From NCBI GenBank assembly GCA_038235275.1, contig JBBSUC010000006.1:77571-141570 (forward strand): a DNA stretch of 64,000 nt, read 5' to 3'. The notes below the pieces were generated by a model. The model had not been told where the DNA came from. It saw only the letters and a program-made list of their open reading frames with translations, and searched no databases. How positions within the stretch are numbered: position 1 is the stretch's first letter; each line of letters begins with the position of its first letter. Positions 43,461 through 52,102 of the stretch are shown here, piece after piece. The stretch is from Persicitalea sp038235275. GTDB lineage: Bacteria > Bacteroidota > Bacteroidia > Cytophagales > Spirosomataceae. The position numbers and the translations under genes were made by a program.

Positions 43461-46445
43461 ATGAAAATACGTATTTTACTCCTCATATTTCTGGCGTCCA
43501 TCTTACTTTTACCTCACCAAACCATCGCCCAAACCCCAAAAACCAAATCCATCCCCGTCACCCTCACCGAAGGCACCAACCTGGCGGTGGCCTTGTCGCC
43601 CGACAAGCAAACCCTCATCCTCGACTTGCAGGGAACACTCTGGCTGCTGCCCATCCAAGGCGGCGAGGCCCGCACCCTTACCGACGCCCTGGGTGATTGC
43701 CGCCAACCCGGGTGGTCGCCCGACGGGCAACGCGTCGCCTTCCAGTCCTATCGCGATGGGAACTACCACATTTGGAGCATCGGCAAAGACGGCAACGATT
43801 TGCGGCAACTCACCTTCGGCATCTACCACGACCGCGAACCGGACTGGTCGCCGGACGGGCAGCGCATCGCCTTCTCCTCCGACCGCAGCGGAAACTACGA
43901 CATTTGGGAAATCGAATTGGCGACCGGAAAATTGATGCAACGCACCACCGACCCCGCCAGCGATTATTTCCCGGCTTACGCACCCGATGGGTCGAAACTG
44001 GCATTTGTCTCGGAGCGAAAAACAGGGAAAGGCGCGGGGATTTATGGATTGGATGCCGCTAATAAAGAGCAACTGCTCACCGCTCGTGAGGAAAAGCTCT
44101 TCTCTCCGATCTGGCATCCCGATGGGCAGCGGCTGATTTTCAGTAGCCAAACGCCGGAACAAAGCCGCCTGGAGTTGATGAAAATGGGTGGAGAAGGCGG
44201 GGGAATTCTATCAGCGACGGACGAGGACGTTTTTCCTTTCAAGGTAAGCTGGCTGTCGGCGCAGGAATACCTTTATACTGCCGACGGACAAATCAAACGC
44301 AGAAAGCTGGGCGAAAAAAGTGTGAAAACTATTTCCTTCCGGGCCACGGTGACACTGAAAAGGCACGATTATCCAAACAAAATCCGTGATTTCGACCGCA
44401 AAACCGAGCGTCCGGTGCAAGGCATCCGCAGCCCGGTGATCTCGCCCGACGGCCAGCAAATCGCCTTTACCGCGCTGGGCGATCTTTGGATTTATACAAA
44501 AGGACAACCCAAGCCGAACGCCGTGACAAGCGACGCCTTTTTGAAAGTCGATCCCGTGTGGTCGCCCGATGGAAAGAAACTCGCCTACACCAGCGACCGC
44601 AACGGAAACATGGATTTGTGGGTGATGGATTTAGTAGATAAAAAAGAAAGCTGCGTGTTCCGCGCGACGGAAACCCTGATGTACCCGAGCTGGTCGCCTG
44701 ATGGCAAGCAACTGGCCTTTTTTGAAGCAGATCCCAAGGCGTACAGCCGTAGTCGTTTGTCGGTTTTGGATTTTGAATCCGGCCAGGTCGAGCCTTTGTA
44801 TGGTTCGCTGTTTGCGGCATCGCAGCCGAGCTGGTCGGCGGATGGGAAATTGCTTTACGTGTCGGCAGTGGACTCCTACTCCGACCGCTTTCGGGAGGGA
44901 GTAAACAAAATGCTCATCGTTCCGGTGGACAAATCCCCCGCCCGCTTCGTGTCGCCCGTGGCGGGAGGGACGCTGGGAACGCGCGGCAAAAACGGCCCGC
45001 TGGTTTCGCCCGACGGTGCCCAAATCGCTTACGTGCTGGATAATTTGCTGTGGACGATCGAGATTGATCCCAGCGGCAATTTTATTGCCCCACCGCGCTG
45101 CCTGACGACCGAATTGGCCGAGTCGCCGAGCTGGACGGGCGACTCGAAAAGCCTGGTCTATTTGGCCACGGACGTTTTGAAGCAGGTTTTCCTGACGGAT
45201 GGCCACACGGAAACGATGGAAATGAGTTTCACTTGGAAAATTAAGCAACCCACGGGTCAACTGATAATCCACGCCGGGAAAATCTTCGATGGCCGCTCGG
45301 AAAAATACCTGGAAAACCAGGATATTATCATCGAAAGCAACCGCATCAAGCAGATCGTCCCGCACCGAAGCGGGCGCAGCGGGCGGGTCATCGATGCTTC
45401 TAAGCAAGTAGTACTTCCCGGACTTTTCGAGATGCACACCCACCAGAACGCGCAACTGGGCGAGCCCGCCGGACGGTTGTGGCTGGCGTACGGCGTGACG
45501 TCAATCCGTGAACCCGGTACCGATCCTTACGATGCCCTCGAACGCAAAGAAGCCTGGGCTAGCGGGGCGCGACTTGGTCCGCGTACCTTCTTCACGGGCG
45601 GCCATATGGAGGGGCCGAGGGTGTACTACAACCGTAATACCAGCAACGTGGGCGGAGCGCAGTTGACCCTGGAATTGAACCGCGCCGACAAACTCGGCTA
45701 CGATATGATAAAGACGTACGTCGGGCTGTCGGACATCCTGCAAAAGCGCGTCACAGCGTTCGCCCACGCGCGCGGAATTCCCGTGTCGTCGCACGAGATT
45801 TACCCAGCGGCGGGCTACGGTGTGGACGCCGTGGAGCATATCGGGGCCACGAGCCGCCGGGGTTACTCGCCCAAACTCACCGCTCTCAACCACACTTATC
45901 AGGACGTCGTCCAGCTCGTGGCCAAGTCGGGAATGTACATGACGCCCACGGTTTCTTTGTTTGGCGGGATGTTTTCGCTCATTGCCAACGATTCCAGCTT
46001 TTTCGATCACTGGCAGTTCAAAACCTTCTACTCCGAAAAGTACAAAGGCGAATTGAAAACCACGGCCGGGCGTCGGACTGTCGGAGCAAACACCTACGTC
46101 AACATTGAAAAGTCACTCGTGACCCTGATGCGGGCGGGGGCGCGGCTGACGCCCGGCACCGACTCGCCCATCACGCCGCCGGGGCTAAGCTACCACGCCG
46201 AACTGCAAAGCTGGGTCGCCGCCGGGCTTTCGCCCTTTGAAACCTTGCGTTCGGCTACGCTGTGGGCCGCCGAGGAGATAGGCGTCAGTAAAGATTTAGG
46301 AACAGTGGAAGTCGGCAAATTGGCCGACCTCGTTATCGTCGACGGCGATCCTTTACACCGTATCCAGGATATGCTCACCGTAAAGACGGTGATTCGGAAC
46401 GGTGAATTATTGGATAAAGAAACCCTGACGAAGCCGAATAGATAA
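43461..46445 (+). CDS. Exported beta-propeller (TolB/PD40) plus amidohydrolase protein, second copy
   Basis: A 994-residue tandem paralogue of the preceding gene with its own signal peptide (KIRILLLIFLASILLLPHQ). The propeller starts with the same phrase (TEGTNLAVALSPDKQ) and has the same WSPDG series. The amidohydrolase keeps all metal ligands: His659/His661 in MHTHQNA, PVSSHEIYPA, AVEHIGATSR and PGTDSPITPPG. Differences cluster in the loop regions, for example VYYNRNTSNVGGAQLTLELN against the first copy's IYYGLANSIGSGAQLDLELA, so the two may favour different substrates. The pair is a gene duplication with clear divergence, not a recent repeat. A strong hairpin follows. Confidence 0.92.
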   Translation: MKIRILLLIFLASILLLPHQTIAQTPKTKSIPVTLTEGTNLAVALSPDKQTLILDLQGTLWLLPIQGGEARTLTDALGDCRQPGWSPDGQRVAFQSYRDGNYHIWSIGKDGNDLRQLTFGIYHDREPDWSPDGQRIAFSSDRSGNYDIWEIELATGKLMQRTTDPASDYFPAYAPDGSKLAFVSERKTGKGAGIYGLDAANKEQLLTAREEKLFSPIWHPDGQRLIFSSQTPEQSRLELMKMGGEGGGILSATDEDVFPFKVSWLSAQEYLYTADGQIKRRKLGEKSVKTISFRATVTLKRHDYPNKIRDFDRKTERPVQGIRSPVISPDGQQIAFTALGDLWIYTKGQPKPNAVTSDAFLKVDPVWSPDGKKLAYTSDRNGNMDLWVMDLVDKKESCVFRATETLMYPSWSPDGKQLAFFEADPKAYSRSRLSVLDFESGQVEPLYGSLFAASQPSWSADGKLLYVSAVDSYSDRFREGVNKMLIVPVDKSPARFVSPVAGGTLGTRGKNGPLVSPDGAQIAYVLDNLLWTIEIDPSGNFIAPPRCLTTELAESPSWTGDSKSLVYLATDVLKQVFLTDGHTETMEMSFTWKIKQPTGQLIIHAGKIFDGRSEKYLENQDIIIESNRIKQIVPHRSGRSGRVIDASKQVVLPGLFEMHTHQNAQLGEPAGRLWLAYGVTSIREPGTDPYDALERKEAWASGARLGPRTFFTGGHMEGPRVYYNRNTSNVGGAQLTLELNRADKLGYDMIKTYVGLSDILQKRVTAFAHARGIPVSSHEIYPAAGYGVDAVEHIGATSRRGYSPKLTALNHTYQDVVQLVAKSGMYMTPTVSLFGGMFSLIANDSSFFDHWQFKTFYSEKYKGELKTTAGRRTVGANTYVNIEKSLVTLMRAGARLTPGTDSPITPPGLSYHAELQSWVAAGLSPFETLRSATLWAAEEIGVSKDLGTVEVGKLADLVIVDGDPLHRIQDMLTVKTVIRNGELLDKETLTKPNR

Positions 46446-46468
46446 GTTTCATACTCACTATTTTTTAA

Positions 46469-46512
46469 TGCGCACAAAGCCAGCCGGAGATTCCCGGCTG
46501 GCTTTGTGCGCA
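46469..46512. terminator. Strong hairpin terminator after the amidohydrolase genes
   Basis: A 19-bp perfect stem (46469-46487 with 46494-46512, loop AGATTC), GC-rich, following TTTTTTAA. It ends the SusCD operon. Confidence 0.88.
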
Positions 46513-46653
46513 ATTGTATAATTTCAATTTAAAATGACAAGTTTAGATATTATTGAAAATTTGTATTTATTAGTAATAAACAATCTATTATATTCGTAGA
46601 TCTGGTTAATTCGGCATTTAATTTTATATAGTTAAATTTAGTCAATATAAACT

Positions 46654-47211
46654 ATGGCATTTGATTTCTATTGTGATCAGGATTTATTCAAGCGAATAAG
46701 CCAGGGCGATGCGGAGGCGTACGGGGTAATTTTCTACCGCTACCACGCCATGTTGACCAAGGTACTGGCGCGGTATTCCCATGACCCCGAGCAGGTGAAA
46801 GATTGGATTCAGGAGATATATTTGAGGCTGTGGGAAAACCGCCGGACCATGGCAATGGAAGGAGTCGAGAACCCCAAAACTTACTTTATGACCTTGTCGA
46901 GAAACCACGTGCTGCGAGAATTAGGCAGGAAAAAGCAGATTCATTTCGCTACGGTCGAAGCAAATAAATTGCCTGAGATAGCCGACCATAATCTGGAAGA
47001 AGCAATCAGTCACCGTGAACTCTGGCAAGCCTACAAAATTGCCTTACAGAAAATGCCCCCCCGCACCCAGGAGACATTTTTCCTGAACCGGGAGGGAGGA
47101 CTTAGTTACGGAGAAGTGGCCAACCGATTGGGTATCTCCATCAAAACGGTCGAGGCGCAGGTCGGGCGGGCGCTGTGTATCCTTCGGCAGGAATTGGTCA
47201 GTTACGTTTGA
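46654..47211 (+). CDS. ECF-type RNA polymerase sigma-70 factor
   Basis: A 185-residue sigma factor. Region 2 contains FYRYHAMLTKVLARYS and DWIQEIYLRLWENRRTM; region 4 is MPPRTQETFFLNREGGLSYG with the helix-turn-helix NRLGISIKTVEAQVGRAL. It belongs to the Bacteroidota group usually paired with a FecR anti-sigma factor and SusCD genes, but no FecR gene is next to it; the next gene is convergent. It may activate the SusCD locus upstream, which is inferred from position only. The preceding 140 bases are very AT-rich and have no clear promoter. Confidence 0.93.
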   Translation: MAFDFYCDQDLFKRISQGDAEAYGVIFYRYHAMLTKVLARYSHDPEQVKDWIQEIYLRLWENRRTMAMEGVENPKTYFMTLSRNHVLRELGRKKQIHFATVEANKLPEIADHNLEEAISHRELWQAYKIALQKMPPRTQETFFLNREGGLSYGEVANRLGISIKTVEAQVGRALCILRQELVSYV

Positions 47212-47219
47212 GCCATTGG

Positions 47220-50200
47220 CTAACGCCCCATCCGCAGACGCGTCTGCGCCGAACCAGCCTTCCCGTCCAGCAACTGCACCCGCAATTCTGAATCTTTGAA
47301 AAGCTTTCGGTCAATGGCTAATGTAATGGTGTGAACCCCATTGGGAAGTTCAGCTACCAGACCATCGTCGGCCAATGAAACAGGCTTTTGATCCGCCCAG
47401 GCACTTACGCCATTATTAGCATTCAGGCTCAGCGTAAGCTTGCCGGGCGTCAAGACTTCCACTTCAAACCGCGCCACGCTGTACTGCTTTGAACCTGCTT
47501 CGAGCGTGGGGAGATCCGTTAGCGGCAGGTCGCCGGAAACTTTGCTGTAAACGGGTTGGAAAGGTACGTTGGCCGAAGTTTTTGCAAGATAACCGATCCC
47601 TTCCCCATTCATTTTTTTGGCTAAATCCGCCGAGCCGACAGCCGTTTCCCAGCGGCGTACAAAGCGCTCGTTCGGCACCCGGAAATCACCCGACTGGCCC
47701 AGGTTCGACAAGAATCCGACCAGATTGTCGAACTCTTCTTTTTCCAGACCAGCCGTTAGCCCGGCGGGCATGAGCGAGCCAGGGATTTTCTCAATGGCCT
47801 GAATCTGGCTTTTGGGAATCGATACTTCCCGACCCGTCACGTCGCGCATTACGATTTCGGTATTTCCGTTGCTGACCAAATAACCCATCGTCTCGCTGCC
47901 GTCTTTTTTGGCGAAGCGTTGCAACTCGTACCCTTCTTTTATAGAAGCTGTAGGGTAAAGAATGGAACGGACAATCGTCTCGACGGGCGAACTGGTACCC
48001 AAACTGCTCAGATCGGGGCCAATCAACCCACCCGCGCCGCCCAGGGCGTGGCAGGTGTTACAACTGGATTTTCGGTAAATGGCTTCCCCCGCCCTGGGGT
48101 CGGACGAGCGCTTGATTTCGCGGGCCACAGCGATAATTTCCAGGTCGGTGAGTTGCTGCGGCATTCGCTCCGGGGGTAGTTTGCCGCCGGAGGCTTCCAA
48201 AGCCCGTTTGAGCAGCTTGATGTCTTCGTCGTTTTGGCGGTTGGAGGGTAATTGACTCTGCACGAGTTGCCGACCGACCAGCGCTTGATTTTCGGGAATT
48301 TTTTTCGCCAAAATAGCCTCGACCAGCGCGGTTCTTGCCTCTTTGTTTTGCAAAAGAGCCGCAAACAGTTCTGAAACGTTGGCTTCCTTCGGTAGCGTCC
48401 GCAAAAGATCACTCCCGATATGAGCGGCTTTGCCGGGGTTCAAGGGAACCAGCCGGGCGGCGGCCATGAGGCGCAAGTCAGCTTTATTTTGGCCGGAGGC
48501 TAAATCTGCGAAAACTTGCTCGGCGGCTTTTTTATCCTGCGCGGCCAGAGCCGTCAAGGCCGCTTCCTGCCTGACTTTATCGCCTTTTTTAGCCAAATCT
48601 ATCAGGCGGTTTTGCATCCCGGCCATTTGCCAGTAGCCCATCAACCGAATGGCGCTGGCGGCTACAGCGGCGTCGGAATTTTCAATAAAATCGGCAACCC
48701 GGTTCAAGTCCCCTGTCGGCTTGATATTCCGCTGGTGGGCGGCCTCTTCCAGCGTCGCAAATTGGTCGGCCAGGTGCTGGCTTTGCCCCAAATTCTCCTG
48801 AACAGTCCGACTGAAAAGTACGCTTAGATCGTTTGGTGTGCCATAGCGGCTCAGCGAGTTGAGGACGTCTTTTCGATACGATTCGGGAATTTGGTCTTTC
48901 CCAAAAAGCTGCACCAACTGCGCGATGGCGTCGCGGTTGCTGACCGATTTCAGCGCGTAAACCGTCTTCAAAGGTGTTCCGAAAAAGTCCGGTTCAGTTT
49001 TCAGCTTTTGGGTCCAGAGCGGCTCCAGATCGCGGGTCGTTTGCCAGAGGGCGAAGTCGAGGAATTCGTCCATCGGTTGTTCCAGCGCGGTTAGGGCGCT
49101 GCGAGCGGCCTCGGCGGTGTTTAGCTTGCGGAGGGCGATCACCGCTTCCAGCCGGACCTGCGGGTGCGGGTCTTTGACGGCTTTTTCCAGCAAAGCCGGG
49201 AGGTTACTAATTTTATCCGACCACAGTTGCAAAGCGCGCAACGCCGCTGCCCGCGCGTGGGGATTTTGGGCGTTGGCAAGTTGCAAAAATAGCGGCTCGT
49301 TCACCTCGTTAAGGGTTTGATGCAGCCAGAGGGCTTCCAATAAATTGTGTTCGTAGTCGGTATCTTTTTTGTCGAGATTGGCGACCCACTTTTTCAGGGC
49401 GGGCAGCACTTCGTCGGTGCCGCGCAATTTCAGCGTTTGCTTGGCCTGGGTGCGCGTCAACTCTTCGGGAAGTTTAAGGGCGTCCAGCAGTTCGGCGGTA
49501 GAGGCTTTGGTTAAATTCGGTTTCTTGACCAGGGGCCGCCCCTTGGCCGTAATGCGCCAGATGCGCCCGTGTTCGTGGTCGCGGCGCGGATCGTAAAAAT
49601 CCACCTCGCCGTGCTGAATGATCGGATTGTACCAGTCGGCCACGTAAATCGCGCCGTCCGGCCCGAGGTTGATGTCCACTGGGCGGAAGGCCACGTCGTC
49701 GGTCCAGAGCAAATCCTCGACCTGCCGCGAAGCGTAGCCGCTGCCCTGCTCGGTGAGTTGGAAGCGGTTGATGCGGTTAGCCCGGAAGTCGTTGGTCAGC
49801 ACACTGCCCTGCCAAGACTCCGGCAGGTGCCGTCCCGAAACCACTTCCAGTCCGCTGTGTTTGGGTTGGCCGGGATTCAGCCCCCGGATGATGCGTTCGG
49901 CTCCCGGCGCGGTCACGAAAGTCGCGCCCGGAAAGGCGTAGTTGATGCCCTCGCCGCCCGCGCCATCGGTCATGAAGGACTGCCCCCAGCGGTCAAACTG
50001 CAAGCCCCAGGGATTGATGAGTCCGCGCGCGTACACGTCCAGTTCCAGACTTTCGGGCCGTAGCCGCCACGCGCCACCGCCTTCCAGCCGCTTGACGCCC
50101 GAGGGCGTTTCGACGTGACTATAAATGTAGATGGCCTGGTTGAAGTACAGCGAACCCTCCGGTCCCCAGCGGAAAGTATGGATCAGATGGTGGGCGTCGG

Positions 50201-50699
50201 CCACGCCGAAGCCCGTCAGGATGCGGCGTTTTTTGTCGGCTTTACCGTCACCGTCGGTATCCATGAAGTGAAGGATTTCGGTGGAGTTGGCAACATAGAC
50301 TCCGCCATCGCCCGGCAAAATGCCCGTGGGAGTCATCAGTCCCTCGGCGAAAACGGTAGACTTATCCGCCCGGCCATCGCCGTCAGTATCTTCCAGCACG
50401 TAAATCTTGTCGTTGGCTTCCTCGCCCGTTTTGACGTGCGGATAGGCCGTGCTGCTGATAACCCACAGCCGTCCGTCGGCGTCCCAATTCATCTGCACGG
50501 GATTGATGAGCATGGGTTCGGCGGCAAAGAGCGTCACCTCGAAACCGTCCTGGATTTTGAACGAAGCCAACTCATCCTCCGGGTCGGGGCCGGGATTGAA
50601 CCGGTGGTCATCCTGATGGACCGAGGCCGTGAGGAGGAACGCGAGCGGAAGGGCGACGATTTTACAAAAAGACTTTACGGAAACATCAAGTTTCATCAT
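47220..50699 (-). CDS. Haem-binding PVC-type dehydrogenase-like protein (propeller, HEAT repeats, cytochrome c)
   Basis: A 1159-residue exported protein starting at ATG 50699, which overlaps the previous gene's stop by one base (GTG at 50702 is also in frame). After the signal (ALPLAFLLTASVH) comes a PQQ/glucose-dehydrogenase-like propeller (FEVTLFAAEPMLINPVQMNW; IYVADWYNPIIQHGEVDFYD), with DTDGDGRAD/DTDGDGKAD calcium-like loops. The middle is HEAT-like helical repeats (PQVRLEAVIALRKLNTAEAA). A cytochrome c site, CNTCH (Cys880-His884), sits in SSCNTCHALGGAGGLIGPDL, followed by a C-terminal beta domain. The architecture is that of the membrane-bound dehydrogenase proteins frequent in Planctomycetes and Bacteroidota; the substrate is unknown. 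It is co-transcribed with the SGNH gene. Confidence 0.93.
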   Translation of the reverse strand: MMKLDVSVKSFCKIVALPLAFLLTASVHQDDHRFNPGPDPEDELASFKIQDGFEVTLFAAEPMLINPVQMNWDADGRLWVISSTAYPHVKTGEEANDKIYVLEDTDGDGRADKSTVFAEGLMTPTGILPGDGGVYVANSTEILHFMDTDGDGKADKKRRILTGFGVADAHHLIHTFRWGPEGSLYFNQAIYIYSHVETPSGVKRLEGGGAWRLRPESLELDVYARGLINPWGLQFDRWGQSFMTDGAGGEGINYAFPGATFVTAPGAERIIRGLNPGQPKHSGLEVVSGRHLPESWQGSVLTNDFRANRINRFQLTEQGSGYASRQVEDLLWTDDVAFRPVDINLGPDGAIYVADWYNPIIQHGEVDFYDPRRDHEHGRIWRITAKGRPLVKKPNLTKASTAELLDALKLPEELTRTQAKQTLKLRGTDEVLPALKKWVANLDKKDTDYEHNLLEALWLHQTLNEVNEPLFLQLANAQNPHARAAALRALQLWSDKISNLPALLEKAVKDPHPQVRLEAVIALRKLNTAEAARSALTALEQPMDEFLDFALWQTTRDLEPLWTQKLKTEPDFFGTPLKTVYALKSVSNRDAIAQLVQLFGKDQIPESYRKDVLNSLSRYGTPNDLSVLFSRTVQENLGQSQHLADQFATLEEAAHQRNIKPTGDLNRVADFIENSDAAVAASAIRLMGYWQMAGMQNRLIDLAKKGDKVRQEAALTALAAQDKKAAEQVFADLASGQNKADLRLMAAARLVPLNPGKAAHIGSDLLRTLPKEANVSELFAALLQNKEARTALVEAILAKKIPENQALVGRQLVQSQLPSNRQNDEDIKLLKRALEASGGKLPPERMPQQLTDLEIIAVAREIKRSSDPRAGEAIYRKSSCNTCHALGGAGGLIGPDLSSLGTSSPVETIVRSILYPTASIKEGYELQRFAKKDGSETMGYLVSNGNTEIVMRDVTGREVSIPKSQIQAIEKIPGSLMPAGLTAGLEKEEFDNLVGFLSNLGQSGDFRVPNERFVRRWETAVGSADLAKKMNGEGIGYLAKTSANVPFQPVYSKVSGDLPLTDLPTLEAGSKQYSVARFEVEVLTPGKLTLSLNANNGVSAWADQKPVSLADDGLVAELPNGVHTITLAIDRKLFKDSELRVQLLDGKAGSAQTRLRMGR

Positions 50700-51925
50700 C
50701 ACTTCAATGGACTAAGTTGATACGTGTGTGGTACGGGCATCCGGTGCAGCGAAATCTGCCCTTCCAGCCAAGTGACAATCAGGCCAAGTTCTTTCAAACC
50801 CTCGGCGTGACGCCCCTGCTCGTACGATCGGAAACCCAGGATGTACGTCCGGTTGTGGGGACGATATTGGTGGAAAAATAACTCGTTTTTCTTCCGAATG
50901 AGGTCGCGTAGCTGGTTAGATTGTGTAAACGACGGCCCCTGATGAATGTTCACACCTTCCGCCCATTGTTCGGCCGAAGCCACCGCCACTTGATCGCCGT
51001 CGGAAGTAAGCGTATAAAACCCTTTTTTCAGGCCAGTAATCTGTAAGGTTCTTTCCGAAGCTATGGCGCTGTTTTCCTTAGGAGGCGGCAACGGGAGATA
51101 ACTTTCAGCAATCGTGAATTTCAGATCAGTGTTGGGCTGACCGGGAGCCAGAATTTTGGCGGCAGCCGAGGAAGCGACTTTTTGTTCAGAGACACTGATT
51201 GAAATATTCTCCCGACGGGAAGGCAACCCCAGCCCCTTTTCCAGCGCCAGCGCCAGATGGGAGTAACCCGCCTCGTTCAGGTGGATGTCGTTGTCGGTAA
51301 TTTTGGCTCCTTTCTGCATTTCCAGAATAGGATTAAAAATATCGACAAACTGCGCATTCCGCTCGCCCGCCGCCGTGGCGATGGCCGCCGCGTAGCGTTG
51401 CAGCATGGCGTTCCGCTGGTCGGTGTTTACAGAAGAAAGCACCGGAATCGGCGAGAGCAACACGGCTTTCGCGCCCAACTCCGCAATTTTGTCGAGCAAT
51501 TTGTTCAAACCCTCGTTGAAGTGCGCCAACCCCGCTTCGCCTTCCTGCGCCTCCACGCCGCCGTAGGCCACGAAAACTACTGTCGGCTGGGCGTCGGTGA
51601 TTTGCTTCATCAGCAACTCGTAGGGCGTGGGCGGATTGGTGAAGTAGCTGCGGGCATCGCCAAAAACATTGTCGCCCGACCAGGCGATGTTGCGGAATGT
51701 CACGTTTCGGTCGGGCCAGCGGGTAGTCAAAGCGAATTCGAGATAGCCGTAGAGCAGGTCGTTTTCGAGCAATGAATTGCCCAAAAAAACAATCCGGTCA
51801 TCTTCTTTGAGGGAAAAAGGTTCGCCACCTGGGCGAGTCTGGGCCGACGCCACGACGCTCAGAAAAGCCAGCAGTCCCGCCAGCAGACCGGTGTAAAATT
51901 TCAGGTTATTGCTTCTTTGTATCAT
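50699..51925 (-). CDS. Exported SGNH/GDSL-type hydrolase
   Basis: A 408-residue protein starting at ATG 51925 (the codon before it is TTG) with a signal peptide (FYTGLLAGLLAFLSVVASAQ). SGNH blocks: block I VFLGNSLLEND (Ser51; GNS replaces GDS), block II Gly in NIAWSGDNVFG, block III around VAYGGVEAQEG, where the family's GxND is not conserved, and block V DNDIHLNEAGYSH with the Asp/His pair. The weak block III makes the active site atypical. Such genes are regularly found directly in front of haem-binding dehydrogenase genes, as here, with a one-base overlap of start and stop. An esterase acting on an acylated sugar or polymer is plausible. Confidence 0.85.
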   Translation of the reverse strand: MIQRSNNLKFYTGLLAGLLAFLSVVASAQTRPGGEPFSLKEDDRIVFLGNSLLENDLLYGYLEFALTTRWPDRNVTFRNIAWSGDNVFGDARSYFTNPPTPYELLMKQITDAQPTVVFVAYGGVEAQEGEAGLAHFNEGLNKLLDKIAELGAKAVLLSPIPVLSSVNTDQRNAMLQRYAAAIATAAGERNAQFVDIFNPILEMQKGAKITDNDIHLNEAGYSHLALALEKGLGLPSRRENISISVSEQKVASSAAAKILAPGQPNTDLKFTIAESYLPLPPPKENSAIASERTLQITGLKKGFYTLTSDGDQVAVASAEQWAEGVNIHQGPSFTQSNQLRDLIRKKNELFFHQYRPHNRTYILGFRSYEQGRHAEGLKELGLIVTWLEGQISLHRMPVPHTYQLSPLK

Positions 51926-52102
51926 CAAAAACTAAGTTGTCGATGTCAAAAGGCGGGAAGGCCGGGAATATTTGATTTTGAGATAGAAAAATTTCTCGGT
52001 GTCGGCGGGTACGATTATTTTTTGAGATAAACAGCCAACATTACGTTCTGCGGACTGTTGTTTTACCAAAAGAATCCTGGCTCATCCACCAAGCACCATT
52101 TT

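Noticed and set aside
44631..45455. 274-codon minus-strand frame opposite the second amidohydrolase
   Set aside because: Composition typical of antisense translation (many R, V, H, Q); the plus strand is a clear gene.
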